This document shows positions 24,427-33,987 of a stretch of 64,000 nt of DNA, piece after piece. The first letter of the stretch is position 1. Each line of letters begins with the position of its first letter. The position numbers and the translations under genes were made by a program. The notes beneath the pieces are model-generated. The model was given only the letters and a program-made list of their open reading frames with translations, did no database searches and was not told the origin of the DNA. Source of the stretch: Micavibrio_B sp964399985 (lineage in GTDB: Bacteria; Pseudomonadota; Alphaproteobacteria; Micavibrionales; Micavibrionaceae); assembly GCA_964399985.1 (NCBI GenBank), contig CAYNRY010000001.1, forward strand, positions 930,001 through 994,000, read 5' to 3'.

Positions 24427-25994
24427 AAGCTTTCGCCGCTCTCCTTGAAAGTATTTTGCTGACACCGTCGCGAAACCAGAAGCTTGCCCTGATGACGCAA
24501 TATTTTAAAGAAACACCCGATCCCGATCGTGGTTACGCTTTATCTATCCTGACCGGCGAGCTTTCCTTCAATCAGGTGAAGCCTGCTTTTTTAAAGAAAA
24601 TCGTTCTAGAGAAAGTCGATACTGTTCTCTTTGACATGTCATACGATTATGTCGGCGATTTGGCGGAAACGATTGCTCTTTTGTGGCCAGAGAAAAATAA
24701 CGACGATCTTCCGCCCCTCTCGCATATCGTGCATGAGATGGATACGCTCAAACCTGCCGAAATTCAAAAGAAGGTCATGGATTATTTATCGTCGGGTACG
24801 GCAACTCAGCGCTGGGCCTTAATTAAAATGGTCACCGGAAATTTGCGCGTCGGTGTGTCGGCACGTTTGGCGAAGACAGCCTTGGCGGAACTGGGCAAAA
24901 AAGATATCGACGAGATTGAGCATATCTGGCACGGGTTATCGACGCCTTATCTGGATATGTTCGCCTGGCTTGATGGCAAAGCAGACGCGCCAAAAATTGA
25001 AAGCTTTCAGACATTCCACCCGATGATGCTATCTAATCCCATCGATGAGGAAAAAGACTTTGCCAAAATGCAGCCACAAGATTTTCAGGCGGAATGGAAA
25101 TGGGACGGCATCCGCATTCAACTGGCCATCGATGGCGATTCCAAAAAACTTTATTCGCGCACCGGTGACGATATTTCAAAATCCTTTCCTGATCTGACAG
25201 AAAGTTTGACTGGACAAGGCGTACTTGACGGAGAACTTCTGGTCGGCAACGATTTTTCCGCAGCCTCATTCAATGCTTTACAGCAGCGGCTCAATCGTAA
25301 AACAGTTAGTACGAAAATGACTCAGGATTACCCTGCCTTCATCCGCGTCTACGATATTTTATTCGATGGAATCGAAGATGTCCGCGCGCTTCCCCTATCG
25401 GAACGCCGCCTTCGTCTCGAACAATGGGTAGAAAAACATAAAAATTCGAAACTCGACATCTCACCAATTATTGATTTTTCATCATGGGATGAGTTAGGTA
25501 ATTTGCGCGTCAAAGGCGCGGAGGATCTGGATCATGAAGGCATTATGATCAAGCGTAAGGACAGCTCTTACGTTGCCGGACGCCCAAAAGGTGAATGGTA
25601 CAAATGGAAGCGTAATCCTTGTTTAGTCGATGCCGTTTTGATGTACGCACAGCGCGGTCATGGCAAACGGTCTTCTTTTTATTCGGATTACACATTCGGG
25701 GTTTGGGACAAAGATCAAATCGTGCCTGTCGGCAAAGCCTATTTCGGTTTTACGGATCTCGAACTTGTGCAGATTGATAAATGGGTTCGAGCTCACACAA
25801 CAGAGCGTTTCGGGCCGGTGCGCGAAGTCGAAAAGGAACTGGTTTTTGAAGTTGCCTTTGACTCCGTTCATGAAAGCGCGCGGCATAAATCCGGCGTTGC
25901 CATGCGCTTCCCGCGTATCAATCGAATAAGGTGGGATAAACTTGCTAAGGAAGCCGATACGATTGAAAATCTCCGTCAGCTCATCAAAGCATAA
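24423..25994 (+). CDS. ATP-dependent DNA ligase, repair-cluster type
   Basis: 523-aa ATP-dependent ligase distinct from the replicative NAD ligase. Residues 1-200 are the N-terminal DNA-binding domain. The adenylation motif WKWDGIR has its nucleotide-accepting Lys at 226. Motifs LYSRTGDD, LDGELLV, and the C-terminal EGIMIKRKDS and GEWYKWKRN follow, then an OB domain. It is the second gene of the plus-strand arm of the repair cluster, translationally coupled to the exonuclease (ATGA overlap). Confidence 0.95.
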   Translation: MKAFAALLESILLTPSRNQKLALMTQYFKETPDPDRGYALSILTGELSFNQVKPAFLKKIVLEKVDTVLFDMSYDYVGDLAETIALLWPEKNNDDLPPLSHIVHEMDTLKPAEIQKKVMDYLSSGTATQRWALIKMVTGNLRVGVSARLAKTALAELGKKDIDEIEHIWHGLSTPYLDMFAWLDGKADAPKIESFQTFHPMMLSNPIDEEKDFAKMQPQDFQAEWKWDGIRIQLAIDGDSKKLYSRTGDDISKSFPDLTESLTGQGVLDGELLVGNDFSAASFNALQQRLNRKTVSTKMTQDYPAFIRVYDILFDGIEDVRALPLSERRLRLEQWVEKHKNSKLDISPIIDFSSWDELGNLRVKGAEDLDHEGIMIKRKDSSYVAGRPKGEWYKWKRNPCLVDAVLMYAQRGHGKRSSFYSDYTFGVWDKDQIVPVGKAYFGFTDLELVQIDKWVRAHTTERFGPVREVEKELVFEVAFDSVHESARHKSGVAMRFPRINRIRWDKLAKEADTIENLRQLIKA

Positions 25995-25996
25995 AA

Positions 25997-26020
25997 AAAG
26001 CCAGGCTTTCGCCCAGCTTT
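25997..26020. terminator. Imperfect hairpin after the ligase gene
   Basis: AAAGC...GCTTT stem with an inner GGC-tttc-GCC pairing and one mismatch, immediately after the ligase stop. It is followed by AAAATATT rather than a clean T run, so it is a weak terminator candidate. Confidence 0.5.
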
Positions 26021-26044
26021 AAAATATTAAGGAGAAATTAATTA

Positions 26045-26170
26045 TTAGTGGCAAGATCTCTGGTTCACGACGGAACGGATCACATTTTTCAAGCGCGCAT
26101 TTTTCTGTAAGCGTTTGATCTGCCAGACAAAATCGTTATGGTTCATTTCATTGAGTGTTTGAGCTGTCAT
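26045..26170 (-). CDS. Very small basic protein, unknown
   Basis: 41-aa reading frame starting MTAQTLNEMNHNDFVWQIKR and ending QRSCH. It is preceded by GAGGAAG at ideal spacing before its ATG, the main reason to believe it. The protein is basic in its second half (KRLQKNARLKNVIR) and probably helical, with no membrane segment. It fills an otherwise empty gap between the ligase and amtB. Function unknown. Confidence 0.55.
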   Translation of the reverse strand: MTAQTLNEMNHNDFVWQIKRLQKNARLKNVIRSVVNQRSCH

Positions 26171-26316
26171 TTTAACTTCCTCAGTCCTGTTGCTTATTAA
26201 ATTCTTATATCCAATGGTCTCATAAATTTAACCGCAGGAGTCATAGAGATTTTGCATAGCAGCGCCTCTCATTTTTATGGGAACTTTTAACGCGTTTTTA
26301 AGTTTTATTTGCTAAT

Positions 26317-26346
26317 AAAAAAGCCGCCCAAGTAAGGCGGCTTTTT
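26317..26346. terminator. Terminator after amtB
   Basis: AAAAAGCCGCC pairs with GGCGGCTTTTT (7-nt loop). Read on the minus strand it follows the amtB stop and has a clean T run. The 145 bp between it and the 41-aa gene start at 26170 show nothing else I can support. Confidence 0.9.
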
Positions 26347-26364
26347 CAAAGAAATTTTAGTTTG

Positions 26365-27702
26365 TTATTTGTATGTTTCGCCGTGCAGGAACATATCGAG
26401 TCCCTCTTCTTCCGCGATTTGCGGAACGCGCAGACCCATTACTTTCTGAACTATTTTGATCAGGATAAATGTAACGACCGCGACATAAGCCGCAACGATT
26501 ACAATCGAGATCAATTGAGCAACCAGCTGGTTAGGATTTCCTTCAACGAGGCCAGTCGGGGCCGCGATAGAAGAAGATGCAAATACGCCAGTCAGGATGC
26601 AACCTACGATCCCGCCCATACCATGGATACCGAAGACATCCAGCGAGTCATCGTATTTCAACCATTTTTTCAGGTATGTACAGGCTAGGAAACAAACAAT
26701 ACCAGCCGCGAAGCCGATAACGAGAGATGCACCAAAACCAACAAAGCCAGCGGCTGGGGTAATGGCAACAAGACCTGCAACAACACCGGAAAGAGCGCCG
26801 ACAACGCTTGGCTTACCACGGTGGAACCATTCAGCGAAGATCCATGCAAGACATGCCGTCGCTGCTGCCGTATTCGTCACCAGCATCGCCATACCCGCGC
26901 TGGTACCAGCCGAAAGAGCTGAGCCAGCGTTAAAGCCGAACCAGCCCACCCAGAGAAGACCTGTACCAATCAAGGACATGACAAGGTTGGCAGGCGTTGG
27001 TGTACGATCATGGAAGTCATAGGCTTTGCCGAGGACAAGCGCCGCGACAAGACCGGCAACACCGGAAGCAATGTGAACGACAGTACCGCCCGCGAAATCG
27101 AGGGCGAAGCCGAAGCCCAACAGACCTGTCGAACCTTCAGCTGCACCGATACCGCCGATGAAACCGCCCGGACCCCATACCCAGTGAGCAACCGGCGCAT
27201 AGACAGCCAGCATCCACAACGGAACGAAAACAAGAACGGATGAGAATTTGATACGATCGGCAACAGAGCCCAGAAGAAGAGCTGCCGTGATGATCGCGAA
27301 TGTCATCTGGAACATGACAAACACTGTTTCTGGAATAGTACCACTTAGTGAAGTCGCGCTGATTCCCTTAAGGAGTAATTTATCCAGGCTGCCGACAAAA
27401 GCATTAGACCCTTCTGTAAACACCAAGCTATAACCGATGATTGGCCATAAAAGGGAAACCACCGCGCAAACGGCGACCGTTTGCATAAGGGTCGCAAGAA
27501 CGTTGTTTCTTTTGACGAGACCGCCGTAAAACAGGGCTAGACCGGGAATACTCATCATCAAAACAAGAAGCGATGATGTCAGCATCCAGGCCGTATCGCC
27601 TGAATTTAATTCAGGACCTGTCGCGTCCTGTGCAAATGACGCAAATGGCGTTAAAGCCAAAAGCATCACAAACAAGCCACTTAGGACTTTTAATTTGTTC
27701 AT
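26365..27702 (-). CDS. amtB: Ammonium transporter
   Basis: 445-aa Amt channel for ammonium uptake in the inner membrane. It has a signal-like N-terminal helix (MNKLKVLSGLFVMLLALTPF) and 11 membrane helices. Signature segments are DTAWMLTSSLLVLMMSIPGLALFYGG, FAGGTVVHIASGVAGL (first pore His), and DDSLDVFGIHGMGGIVGC (second pore His). ATG 27702 follows AGGGAG; a longer frame to 27759 is less likely. The usual glnK partner is not adjacent. Function fits with glnA at 6 kb. Confidence 0.96.
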   Translation of the reverse strand: MNKLKVLSGLFVMLLALTPFASFAQDATGPELNSGDTAWMLTSSLLVLMMSIPGLALFYGGLVKRNNVLATLMQTVAVCAVVSLLWPIIGYSLVFTEGSNAFVGSLDKLLLKGISATSLSGTIPETVFVMFQMTFAIITAALLLGSVADRIKFSSVLVFVPLWMLAVYAPVAHWVWGPGGFIGGIGAAEGSTGLLGFGFALDFAGGTVVHIASGVAGLVAALVLGKAYDFHDRTPTPANLVMSLIGTGLLWVGWFGFNAGSALSAGTSAGMAMLVTNTAAATACLAWIFAEWFHRGKPSVVGALSGVVAGLVAITPAAGFVGFGASLVIGFAAGIVCFLACTYLKKWLKYDDSLDVFGIHGMGGIVGCILTGVFASSSIAAPTGLVEGNPNQLVAQLISIVIVAAYVAVVTFILIKIVQKVMGLRVPQIAEEEGLDMFLHGETYK

Positions 27703-27839
27703 TTTTTTCTCCCTAGAATGCAAGATTGAGACATTGTAATATGTTTGTGAAATAGGCATGAGCTAAATCGCTGGCTATATTGCAATAATCGCATGCTCAT
27801 GTAAATGTGCAAAAAACAACTTATTAAGGACTTTAAATA

Positions 27840-28886
27840 ATGCCTCGCCGTCTCAAAGCTTTGATGGAAATCGTTCAGCAGGAAGTCATTAAATTCTCCA
27901 AGCATAATGAAAGTATTGCGTCACAGACTAACTTCCTTGCCATGAATGCCACGATCGAAGCCGCTCGGTCGGGCGAAGCCGGCAGAGGCTTTACCGTCGT
28001 CGCGCATGAAGTCAAATCACTGGCCAAGCAGGCGAAAGATAATTCTGATTCGTTTAGAAATATTATATTGGGTCGTATTTCGAACGGTCTGAACATGGCG
28101 GACAAGCTTGTCGGCGAAGTCGAAGGCACCAGACTTATGGATATGGCCCAGACATTGGTCCAGATTATCGTCCGTAACCTTTTTGAAAGAACAGCCGATT
28201 GCCGCTGGTGGGCGACAGATGACGCTTTTTATAAATGCCTTGAAAATCCGACGGAAGAAAACGCGATATGGGCGGCCAAGCGCCTTAACATGATCAATCT
28301 TTTTTATACGGTTTACATGAACCTGATCCTTGCTGACAAAAACGGCAAGATTATCGCCATATCGAATAAAGCCGCTTATCCCAACATTACCGGCATGAGC
28401 GTAGCCAATGAAAAATGGTTCAGGGACGGTATGATGACGACACGCGGCGATCAATATGTCGTCGATGATATTCACAATTCCTCTATTCATAATAACGATC
28501 CAGTCGCCGTTTATGGAGCAACGGTACGCCGCGGAGGCGATCTTGATGGTGAAACGCTTGGTGTCCTCGGCGTGTTTTTCGATTGGGGTCCACAATCGGA
28601 ATCCATCGTATCCAAAGAACCGACATTGAGCGATGAAGAATGGAAAAGAACGCGCGTCATGCTTTTAGATAAAAACTTCAGAATCATTGCCGCATCCGAC
28701 AATATGGACATCTATAAAACTTTCCCACTCGCCGTCGAAGGCAGCAAACGCGCCTATATCGATGACCAGGGAAATACGGTCGCCTACGCCAGGACGCTCG
28801 GCTATGAGGAATATGACGGTCTCGGCTGGTATGGTGTCGTCGTCCAGAAGCCAATTAGCAAAGACGAGATTTTAAAAAGTATTTAG
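27840..28886 (+). CDS. Cytosolic sensor with N-terminal MCP signalling tip and C-terminal Cache-like domain
   Basis: 348 aa with an inverted layout. Residues ~22-62 are the highly conserved MCP hairpin tip (ASQTNFLAMNATIEAARSGE, then GRGFTVVAHEVKSLAKQ), which binds CheA/CheW. A helical linker and a Cache/PAS-like ligand domain (~120-345: LILADKNGKIIAISNKAAYP, EKWFRDGM, GVLGVFFDWG, RIIAASDN) follow. There is no membrane helix or HAMP, and the helical bundle is too short for normal methylation helices. AAGGA precedes the ATG. Its stop interlocks with the yihY stop (TTAG). Probably a soluble receptor feeding chemotaxis; no che genes are in the window. Confidence 0.82.
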   Translation: MPRRLKALMEIVQQEVIKFSKHNESIASQTNFLAMNATIEAARSGEAGRGFTVVAHEVKSLAKQAKDNSDSFRNIILGRISNGLNMADKLVGEVEGTRLMDMAQTLVQIIVRNLFERTADCRWWATDDAFYKCLENPTEENAIWAAKRLNMINLFYTVYMNLILADKNGKIIAISNKAAYPNITGMSVANEKWFRDGMMTTRGDQYVVDDIHNSSIHNNDPVAVYGATVRRGGDLDGETLGVLGVFFDWGPQSESIVSKEPTLSDEEWKRTRVMLLDKNFRIIAASDNMDIYKTFPLAVEGSKRAYIDDQGNTVAYARTLGYEEYDGLGWYGVVVQKPISKDEILKSI

Positions 28887-29785
28887 ATTTTCTGCGCCTC
28901 GTCAACAGACTCAGATCCTGCTTTCAGTGAAACCTCGTCTTGACTATCGTCTTGTGCAGATTTCTTAAACACATGGTTTATTTCCGCTCCCAGCAGGATA
29001 ATCATCGCGCTCATCCAGAACCATAACAGTAAAATAATAATTGCACTGATTGAGCCGTATGTTTCATTGTAGCTACCAAAATTAGTCACGAACAATGAAA
29101 AAAAGCTCGACGCCGTAACCCAGATCAAGGTTGCATAAAAAGACCCCCTGCTCATCCACCGCCATTTAAATTTCGGGTGGCATGGAGCAAAAGAATATAA
29201 AACTTCCAAACCCAGTAGCGCCGTAAAGAACAATAGCGGCCATCTGAGTTGTAAGTAAATGTCAGGTGTCAGACCCGGGATTTCAACGATATTAAAAAAT
29301 ACCGGAAGAATGGCGATTACCGACAGAGCTGCCAATAAAAAAATCATGAGGCCAAGCGTCAGGATAAATCCAGTCAGCGTCAACTGAATAACGCCGCGCG
29401 TTTCCTTGCGGTTATAGGCAATATTCAAACCTTTGATAAGGGCCCCGACGCCTTTGGTCGCGCTGTAAACTGCAAAGAGCGTACTAATCACAAAACTAAG
29501 ACCAAGCGCACTGCCGCTGGTTTTTAAAAGAACGGTGATTTGCCTTGTGAAAATCGACAGAGCTTCCGGTGGTAAAAAACGCGACAGAAGATTGATCTGG
29601 TCTTCGATAAAATGTGGATCGGAAAAAATACCGTAGAGAGAAATTGCCGCAGCCAATGCCGGAAACGCCGCCATCAGGAAATAAAACGCGATGCCCGCCG
29701 CCAGAAGACCCAGATAGTCTTCATTAATATTGTTATAAAGCTCAATGGACTTTGAAAATTTTTGTTTTAGCGCGATAAAATTCAT
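28883..29785 (-). CDS. YihY/UPF0761 (BrkB-like) inner-membrane protein
   Basis: 300-aa membrane protein with six predicted helices and the family pattern YLGLLAAGIAFYFLMAAFPALAA at the N-terminus. VYSATKGVGALIKGLNIAYNRKETRG, the P-x-x-x-F-K-W-like HPKFKWRWMSRGS, and the final YGSISAIIILLLWFWMSAMIILLGAEINH follow. The function is unsettled despite the old 'virulence factor BrkB' or 'RNase BN' names. Confidence 0.93.
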   Translation of the reverse strand: MNFIALKQKFSKSIELYNNINEDYLGLLAAGIAFYFLMAAFPALAAAISLYGIFSDPHFIEDQINLLSRFLPPEALSIFTRQITVLLKTSGSALGLSFVISTLFAVYSATKGVGALIKGLNIAYNRKETRGVIQLTLTGFILTLGLMIFLLAALSVIAILPVFFNIVEIPGLTPDIYLQLRWPLLFFTALLGLEVLYSFAPCHPKFKWRWMSRGSFYATLIWVTASSFFSLFVTNFGSYNETYGSISAIIILLLWFWMSAMIILLGAEINHVFKKSAQDDSQDEVSLKAGSESVDEAQKI

Positions 29786-29822
29786 TGGGTTAACTTATAT
29801 TGTAAACGCGCCGTGGCAATGG

Positions 29823-31628
29823 TTATTCGGCAGCTTCCAGAACATGGGCCGCATCCGAGACATGGAATTCGACGGATTCGCTTCCGTTCCATTCATTGAT
29901 CTTGAATTGGCCCATTAAATGAATGCTCTGCCCTTTGCCTTTCAGTAATGCCTCACCTAGCGGGGTGTCTGCAGACTTAAACGCCATAGCCTTCATTCTG
30001 GTTCCACCTTCCATGTCGGATAATTGTAATCTAACATGGTCGGTTCCGACGATATCGACATTGACGATTTTGACATGCGACAAAACAAAGCGCGGTTCGG
30101 GATTGGCTTGCCCAAACGGGCCGACATTATTTTCAAGAAGCCGCACGAAATCAGGCCGTAGGCCGCGAATGCTCGCAATGCCATCGACCGCTTCTTCCGA
30201 CAGCAAGACTTCCTTGCCTTCCATGATTTTCAGCGCGTGTTCACGAAAAAAAGCATGCAGCGCATCGAGATTTTCAGGATAGACCGTAAAGCCTGCCGCC
30301 ATCGCGTGACCGCCGCCCTTGGTTACAAGGCCTAGGTCTTTCGCCGCCATAAACAGCGCCGCCATATTAAACCCAGGAACCGAGCGCCCTGAGCCGCGGC
30401 CCTCCAAACGACCATCCATCCCGGGCGCGAACGCAATGGCGCAAGCAGGCTTGCCGTAGCGTTCTTTTATTTGTCCGGCGACAAGACCATTCAGGCCCAC
30501 ATGCCATCCTTCATCATGGATCATAATAATTGGATCGTCTTTCAATCCGTTTTTCTCGACCATGTTGACGGCTTCGCGCATCATCTCTTTTTGAATGTCG
30601 CGGCGTTTGGTGTTGCAGTCGTTTAATAGCCACGCCAGATTCTTTGCTTCTTCCGGATCTTCGGAAGATAACAACAAAGCACCAAGGTCAGATTTATGCA
30701 CGCGGCTTCCGGCGTTGATGCGAGGCCCTAGAATAAATCCGGCATCTGTCGGTGTAGGCGTTTTCTTGATATTGCCGACTTCACACAGCGCTTTTAAGCC
30801 CACATTGTTATGAATGCCCATTTGCTCGAAACCAACCTTGACGAATAGACGGTTCGGGCCGGTCAAAGGAACCATATCGCAAACCGTGCCAAGCGCGACA
30901 AGGTCAAGCCAGTTTTTAAGCGGCGGCTCGGCTAGATTCTTATCTTTATAGAAATTCTTTTCACGCAGCTTCGTATTGATAGCCACGCAAGCCAGAAACG
31001 TAACGCCACACGCAGCCAACATATCGAGACCGCTATCGCAATCGGGGCGCTTTGGATTAATCAGATGCAGCGCCGGCGCCATCGCCTCGCCCGGCTCATG
31101 GTGATCGAGAATACAAACTTTAAGACCAGCATTATTCGCCTGCTCGATGACATCGAAAGACGTTGTACCACAGTCAGCCATCAAGACCATGTCATGACCC
31201 TGCTCTTTTAAATTATAGAGCGCCTTTATATTCGGGCCATAGCCTTCGCTCATCCGACACGGGATGTAGATCGTCAGATCCTGTCCGATATGGCGAAAGA
31301 ATTTCTTCATAATAGCAGCAGAGGTAGAGCCATCGACATCGAAATCGCAGAACGCAGCGATCTTGGTACCCTTGATGATTTCATCCGATATGCAATCGGC
31401 AAATTCTCTCATGCCTTTCAGACAAAAAGGATCGGGAAAATCCCGCGCCAGTTTCGGATTTAAATAATTATCGACTTTCTCATGCTCAACATTACGCGAC
31501 ACCAAAAGACGCGCAACGATCTCGGGCAATTTATAGTCGCTCATCATGCGCTGGATCATCTCGTCATTCGCCGCAGGGAATACCCAACGCGATTGCATGA
31601 CAGATTGATTGATACGAAGAACGCTCAT
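29823..31628 (-). CDS. recJ: Single-stranded-DNA-specific 5'-3' exonuclease RecJ
   Basis: 601-aa DHH-family exonuclease for recombination and mismatch repair. Catalytic motifs: CDFDVDGSTSAA (~residue 98), MADCGTTSFD, and the DHH motif ILDHHEPGEA. DLVALGTVCDMVPL and the DHHA1 segment (GKPACAIAF, GGGHAMAAGFT) follow, then a C-terminal OB-like domain. It overlaps the upstream glpX stop by 4 bp, giving a glpX-recJ operon, an arrangement common in alphaproteobacteria together with hom. Confidence 0.96.
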   Translation of the reverse strand: MSVLRINQSVMQSRWVFPAANDEMIQRMMSDYKLPEIVARLLVSRNVEHEKVDNYLNPKLARDFPDPFCLKGMREFADCISDEIIKGTKIAAFCDFDVDGSTSAAIMKKFFRHIGQDLTIYIPCRMSEGYGPNIKALYNLKEQGHDMVLMADCGTTSFDVIEQANNAGLKVCILDHHEPGEAMAPALHLINPKRPDCDSGLDMLAACGVTFLACVAINTKLREKNFYKDKNLAEPPLKNWLDLVALGTVCDMVPLTGPNRLFVKVGFEQMGIHNNVGLKALCEVGNIKKTPTPTDAGFILGPRINAGSRVHKSDLGALLLSSEDPEEAKNLAWLLNDCNTKRRDIQKEMMREAVNMVEKNGLKDDPIIMIHDEGWHVGLNGLVAGQIKERYGKPACAIAFAPGMDGRLEGRGSGRSVPGFNMAALFMAAKDLGLVTKGGGHAMAAGFTVYPENLDALHAFFREHALKIMEGKEVLLSEEAVDGIASIRGLRPDFVRLLENNVGPFGQANPEPRFVLSHVKIVNVDIVGTDHVRLQLSDMEGGTRMKAMAFKSADTPLGEALLKGKGQSIHLMGQFKINEWNGSESVEFHVSDAAHVLEAAE

Positions 31629-32638
31629 TCCAGGTTTAGATTCTTATTAAAATTATGCGTTGAATCAATGTAACGGATCGTGCCTGATTTAGAGCGCATA
31701 ACGATAGATTGGGTCGTTGCGCCACCGGGAAAACGCCGTACACCTTTCAGCATCGTGCCATCGGTAACGCCGGTTGCCGCGAACATGACGTTATCCGGCT
31801 TTGCCAGATCATTGGTCGTATAAATGCGGTTGAAATCGGTAATGCCGACTTTACGCGCGCGCTCTTTCTCACCGTCATTTCGGAATATCAGGCGTCCAAG
31901 AATAGAGCCGCCGACACATTGCAACGCCGCTGCTGCCAAGACACCTTCCGGTGCGCCGCCCGTGCCCATATAGACATCGATGCCCTTATCGGGATCGGTC
32001 GTCGCAATAACACCGGACACGTCACCATCCTGTATCAACATGATGCGCGATCCAGCATCGCGAACCGCTTTGATCAGCTCCGCATGACGCGGACGGTCTA
32101 GAATACAAACCAGCAATTCTTCAATGGCGGCGCCTTTTAACTTTGCGATTTTACGGAGAACTTGCTGTGGCGGCGCATCCAAATCATCCGGCTCCAGGTC
32201 AATCCCCGGTCCAACCGCAAGCTTCTGCATGTATACGTCCGGTGCATTGAGAAATCCTCCTTCATCTGCAAGTGCTAAAACAGCGAGCGCGTTCTGACCG
32301 CCGCAAGCACAAATCGTCGTGCCTTCGAGGGGATCAAGCGCGATATCGACATGCGGTCCTTGACGGTTGCCGACTTCTTCACCGATATATAGCATCGGCG
32401 CTTCATCGCGCTCGCCTTCGCCGATAACGACGCGGCCCGCTATGGACAAGGAATTCAAAGTAAGGCGCATCGCATCGACTGCGGCGGCATCGGCAGCCTT
32501 CTCATCCCCGCGCCCGACTTGCATGCTGGCGGCAAGCGCGGCAGCCTCGGTGACCCGAATGGCTTCAAGCGCTAAATTGCGGTCCATCGTTTCGGGATAA
32601 ACGGGCATTGAGAGATGGTCTTTCATGGTGGGAATCAT
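31625..32638 (-). CDS. glpX: Class II fructose-1,6-bisphosphatase (GlpX)
   Basis: 337-aa Mn/Mg-dependent phosphatase acting in gluconeogenesis. Signatures: GRGDEKAADAAAVDAMR, VIGEGERDEAPMLYIGE, DIALDPLEGTTICA (metal-binding Asp and Glu) and TGGAPEGVLAAAAL. ATG at 32638 or 32626 (MKDHLSMPVYP) could be used. It lies in the order hom - glpX - recJ on the minus strand. Confidence 0.95.
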   Translation of the reverse strand: MIPTMKDHLSMPVYPETMDRNLALEAIRVTEAAALAASMQVGRGDEKAADAAAVDAMRLTLNSLSIAGRVVIGEGERDEAPMLYIGEEVGNRQGPHVDIALDPLEGTTICACGGQNALAVLALADEGGFLNAPDVYMQKLAVGPGIDLEPDDLDAPPQQVLRKIAKLKGAAIEELLVCILDRPRHAELIKAVRDAGSRIMLIQDGDVSGVIATTDPDKGIDVYMGTGGAPEGVLAAAALQCVGGSILGRLIFRNDGEKERARKVGITDFNRIYTTNDLAKPDNVMFAATGVTDGTMLKGVRRFPGGATTQSIVMRSKSGTIRYIDSTHNFNKNLNLE

Positions 32639-32697
32639 GAGAACATCATAGAAACAAGACAGTCCCGTTTCTACTAAATAAAGTTAGAATTCACATA

Positions 32698-33987
32698 TTA
32701 TAGAGAAATTCGCTGCAAAATGACTGGCGGTTTGGAAACGCTCTTCAAAGCTTCAATGACTATTGCGGCTTCATTGATATTTTTGCGCTTGGCCTCATGT
32801 GTTGTCAGCACGACCGTCACCGGCTGATCGGGATCGCGCCCGCGCTGAATCAGGCTTTCGATAGAAATTTTGTAATCACGCAAGACCGCGGCTACATCGG
32901 CGATAACGCCCGTCTGATCGAGCACATCCAGACGAATATAAAACTCGCCTGTTTTTTCTTCTGGGTTCAGCATGTCTGCTTTTTTAAGATGGCGGCTTGG
33001 TCTGCCAAAAGGGGCAGTCGTGTTATCACGCGCAAGATCGATCAGATCGGCAACAACGGCAGAAGCGGTTGGTCCTGCGCCTGCACCGCGACCCTCGATA
33101 AAACTCGACCCGACATGATTGCCGTTCGTATAGACAGCGTTCAATACACCGTGAACGTTGGCGAGCGATGCGGTCTTCGGAATAAGGCAAGGTTCCACGA
33201 CCTGAACGATGCGGCCATTTTCATCTATTTCCGATTGCCCGAGAAGTTTGATGCGATAGCCCAGCTCATCGGCGGATTGGATATCCTGCGCGGTAATCAT
33301 CCGAATACCCGAAACGCTCATTGTTTTCAGGTCCGGCTCTATGCCAAAGGCCAAGGCTGTCAGCAAACTTAATTTATGCGCCGTATCGCCGCCATCGACA
33401 TCCAGCGTAGGATCGGCTTCTGCATAGCCTTTTTCTTGCGCTTCTTTCAAGACATCGCCGAAATCGCGGCCTGTCTCTTCCATGGTACTAAGGATATAAT
33501 TACAAGTGCCGTTCAATATGCCGTAAAGTTTAGTGATTTTATTGGCAGCCAAACCTTCGCGCAGCATTTTGACGATCGGAATACCGCCTGCAATAGCTGC
33601 TTCAAACATCAGCGGCGCATTATTCGCTTCGCTGATTTGTGCCAATTCCTTGCCGCAGCAGGCAAGCAAAGCTTTATTCGCCGTGACAACCGCCTTGCCG
33701 CTTTCGAGAGATTTTTTAACAAGGCTATAAGCGGGATCACCCTCGCCGCCCATCAATTCGACAATGACATCGGCCTCAGTATTTATAAGATCGGCAGGAT
33801 TTTCAAACCATTGCAGGCCAGATAAATCTACATCCCGGTCTTTATTTTTATTCTTCGCCGAAACGGCAATGATGTCGATGACGCGGCCTGTATGCGCTTC
33901 GATCTCGACCTTGTTTTCTTTCAGAAGCTTTATAACGCCTGCACCGACTGTACCAAGACCGGCAATCGCAATCTTTAGATTACTCAT
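32698..33987 (-). CDS. hom: Homoserine dehydrogenase
   Basis: 429-aa NAD(P)-dependent enzyme converting aspartate semialdehyde to homoserine for threonine and methionine synthesis. The N-terminal Rossmann motif is IAGLGTVGAGVIKLL. The catalytic domain carries NGTCNYILSTM and AEADPTLDVDGGDTAHKL (catalytic Asp/Lys region). A C-terminal ACT domain (~350-429, FYIRLDVLDQTGVIADVAA) implies allosteric feedback. Its start overlaps the stop of the lipoprotein gene by 4 bp. Confidence 0.96.
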   Translation of the reverse strand: MSNLKIAIAGLGTVGAGVIKLLKENKVEIEAHTGRVIDIIAVSAKNKNKDRDVDLSGLQWFENPADLINTEADVIVELMGGEGDPAYSLVKKSLESGKAVVTANKALLACCGKELAQISEANNAPLMFEAAIAGGIPIVKMLREGLAANKITKLYGILNGTCNYILSTMEETGRDFGDVLKEAQEKGYAEADPTLDVDGGDTAHKLSLLTALAFGIEPDLKTMSVSGIRMITAQDIQSADELGYRIKLLGQSEIDENGRIVQVVEPCLIPKTASLANVHGVLNAVYTNGNHVGSSFIEGRGAGAGPTASAVVADLIDLARDNTTAPFGRPSRHLKKADMLNPEEKTGEFYIRLDVLDQTGVIADVAAVLRDYKISIESLIQRGRDPDQPVTVVLTTHEAKRKNINEAAIVIEALKSVSKPPVILQRISL

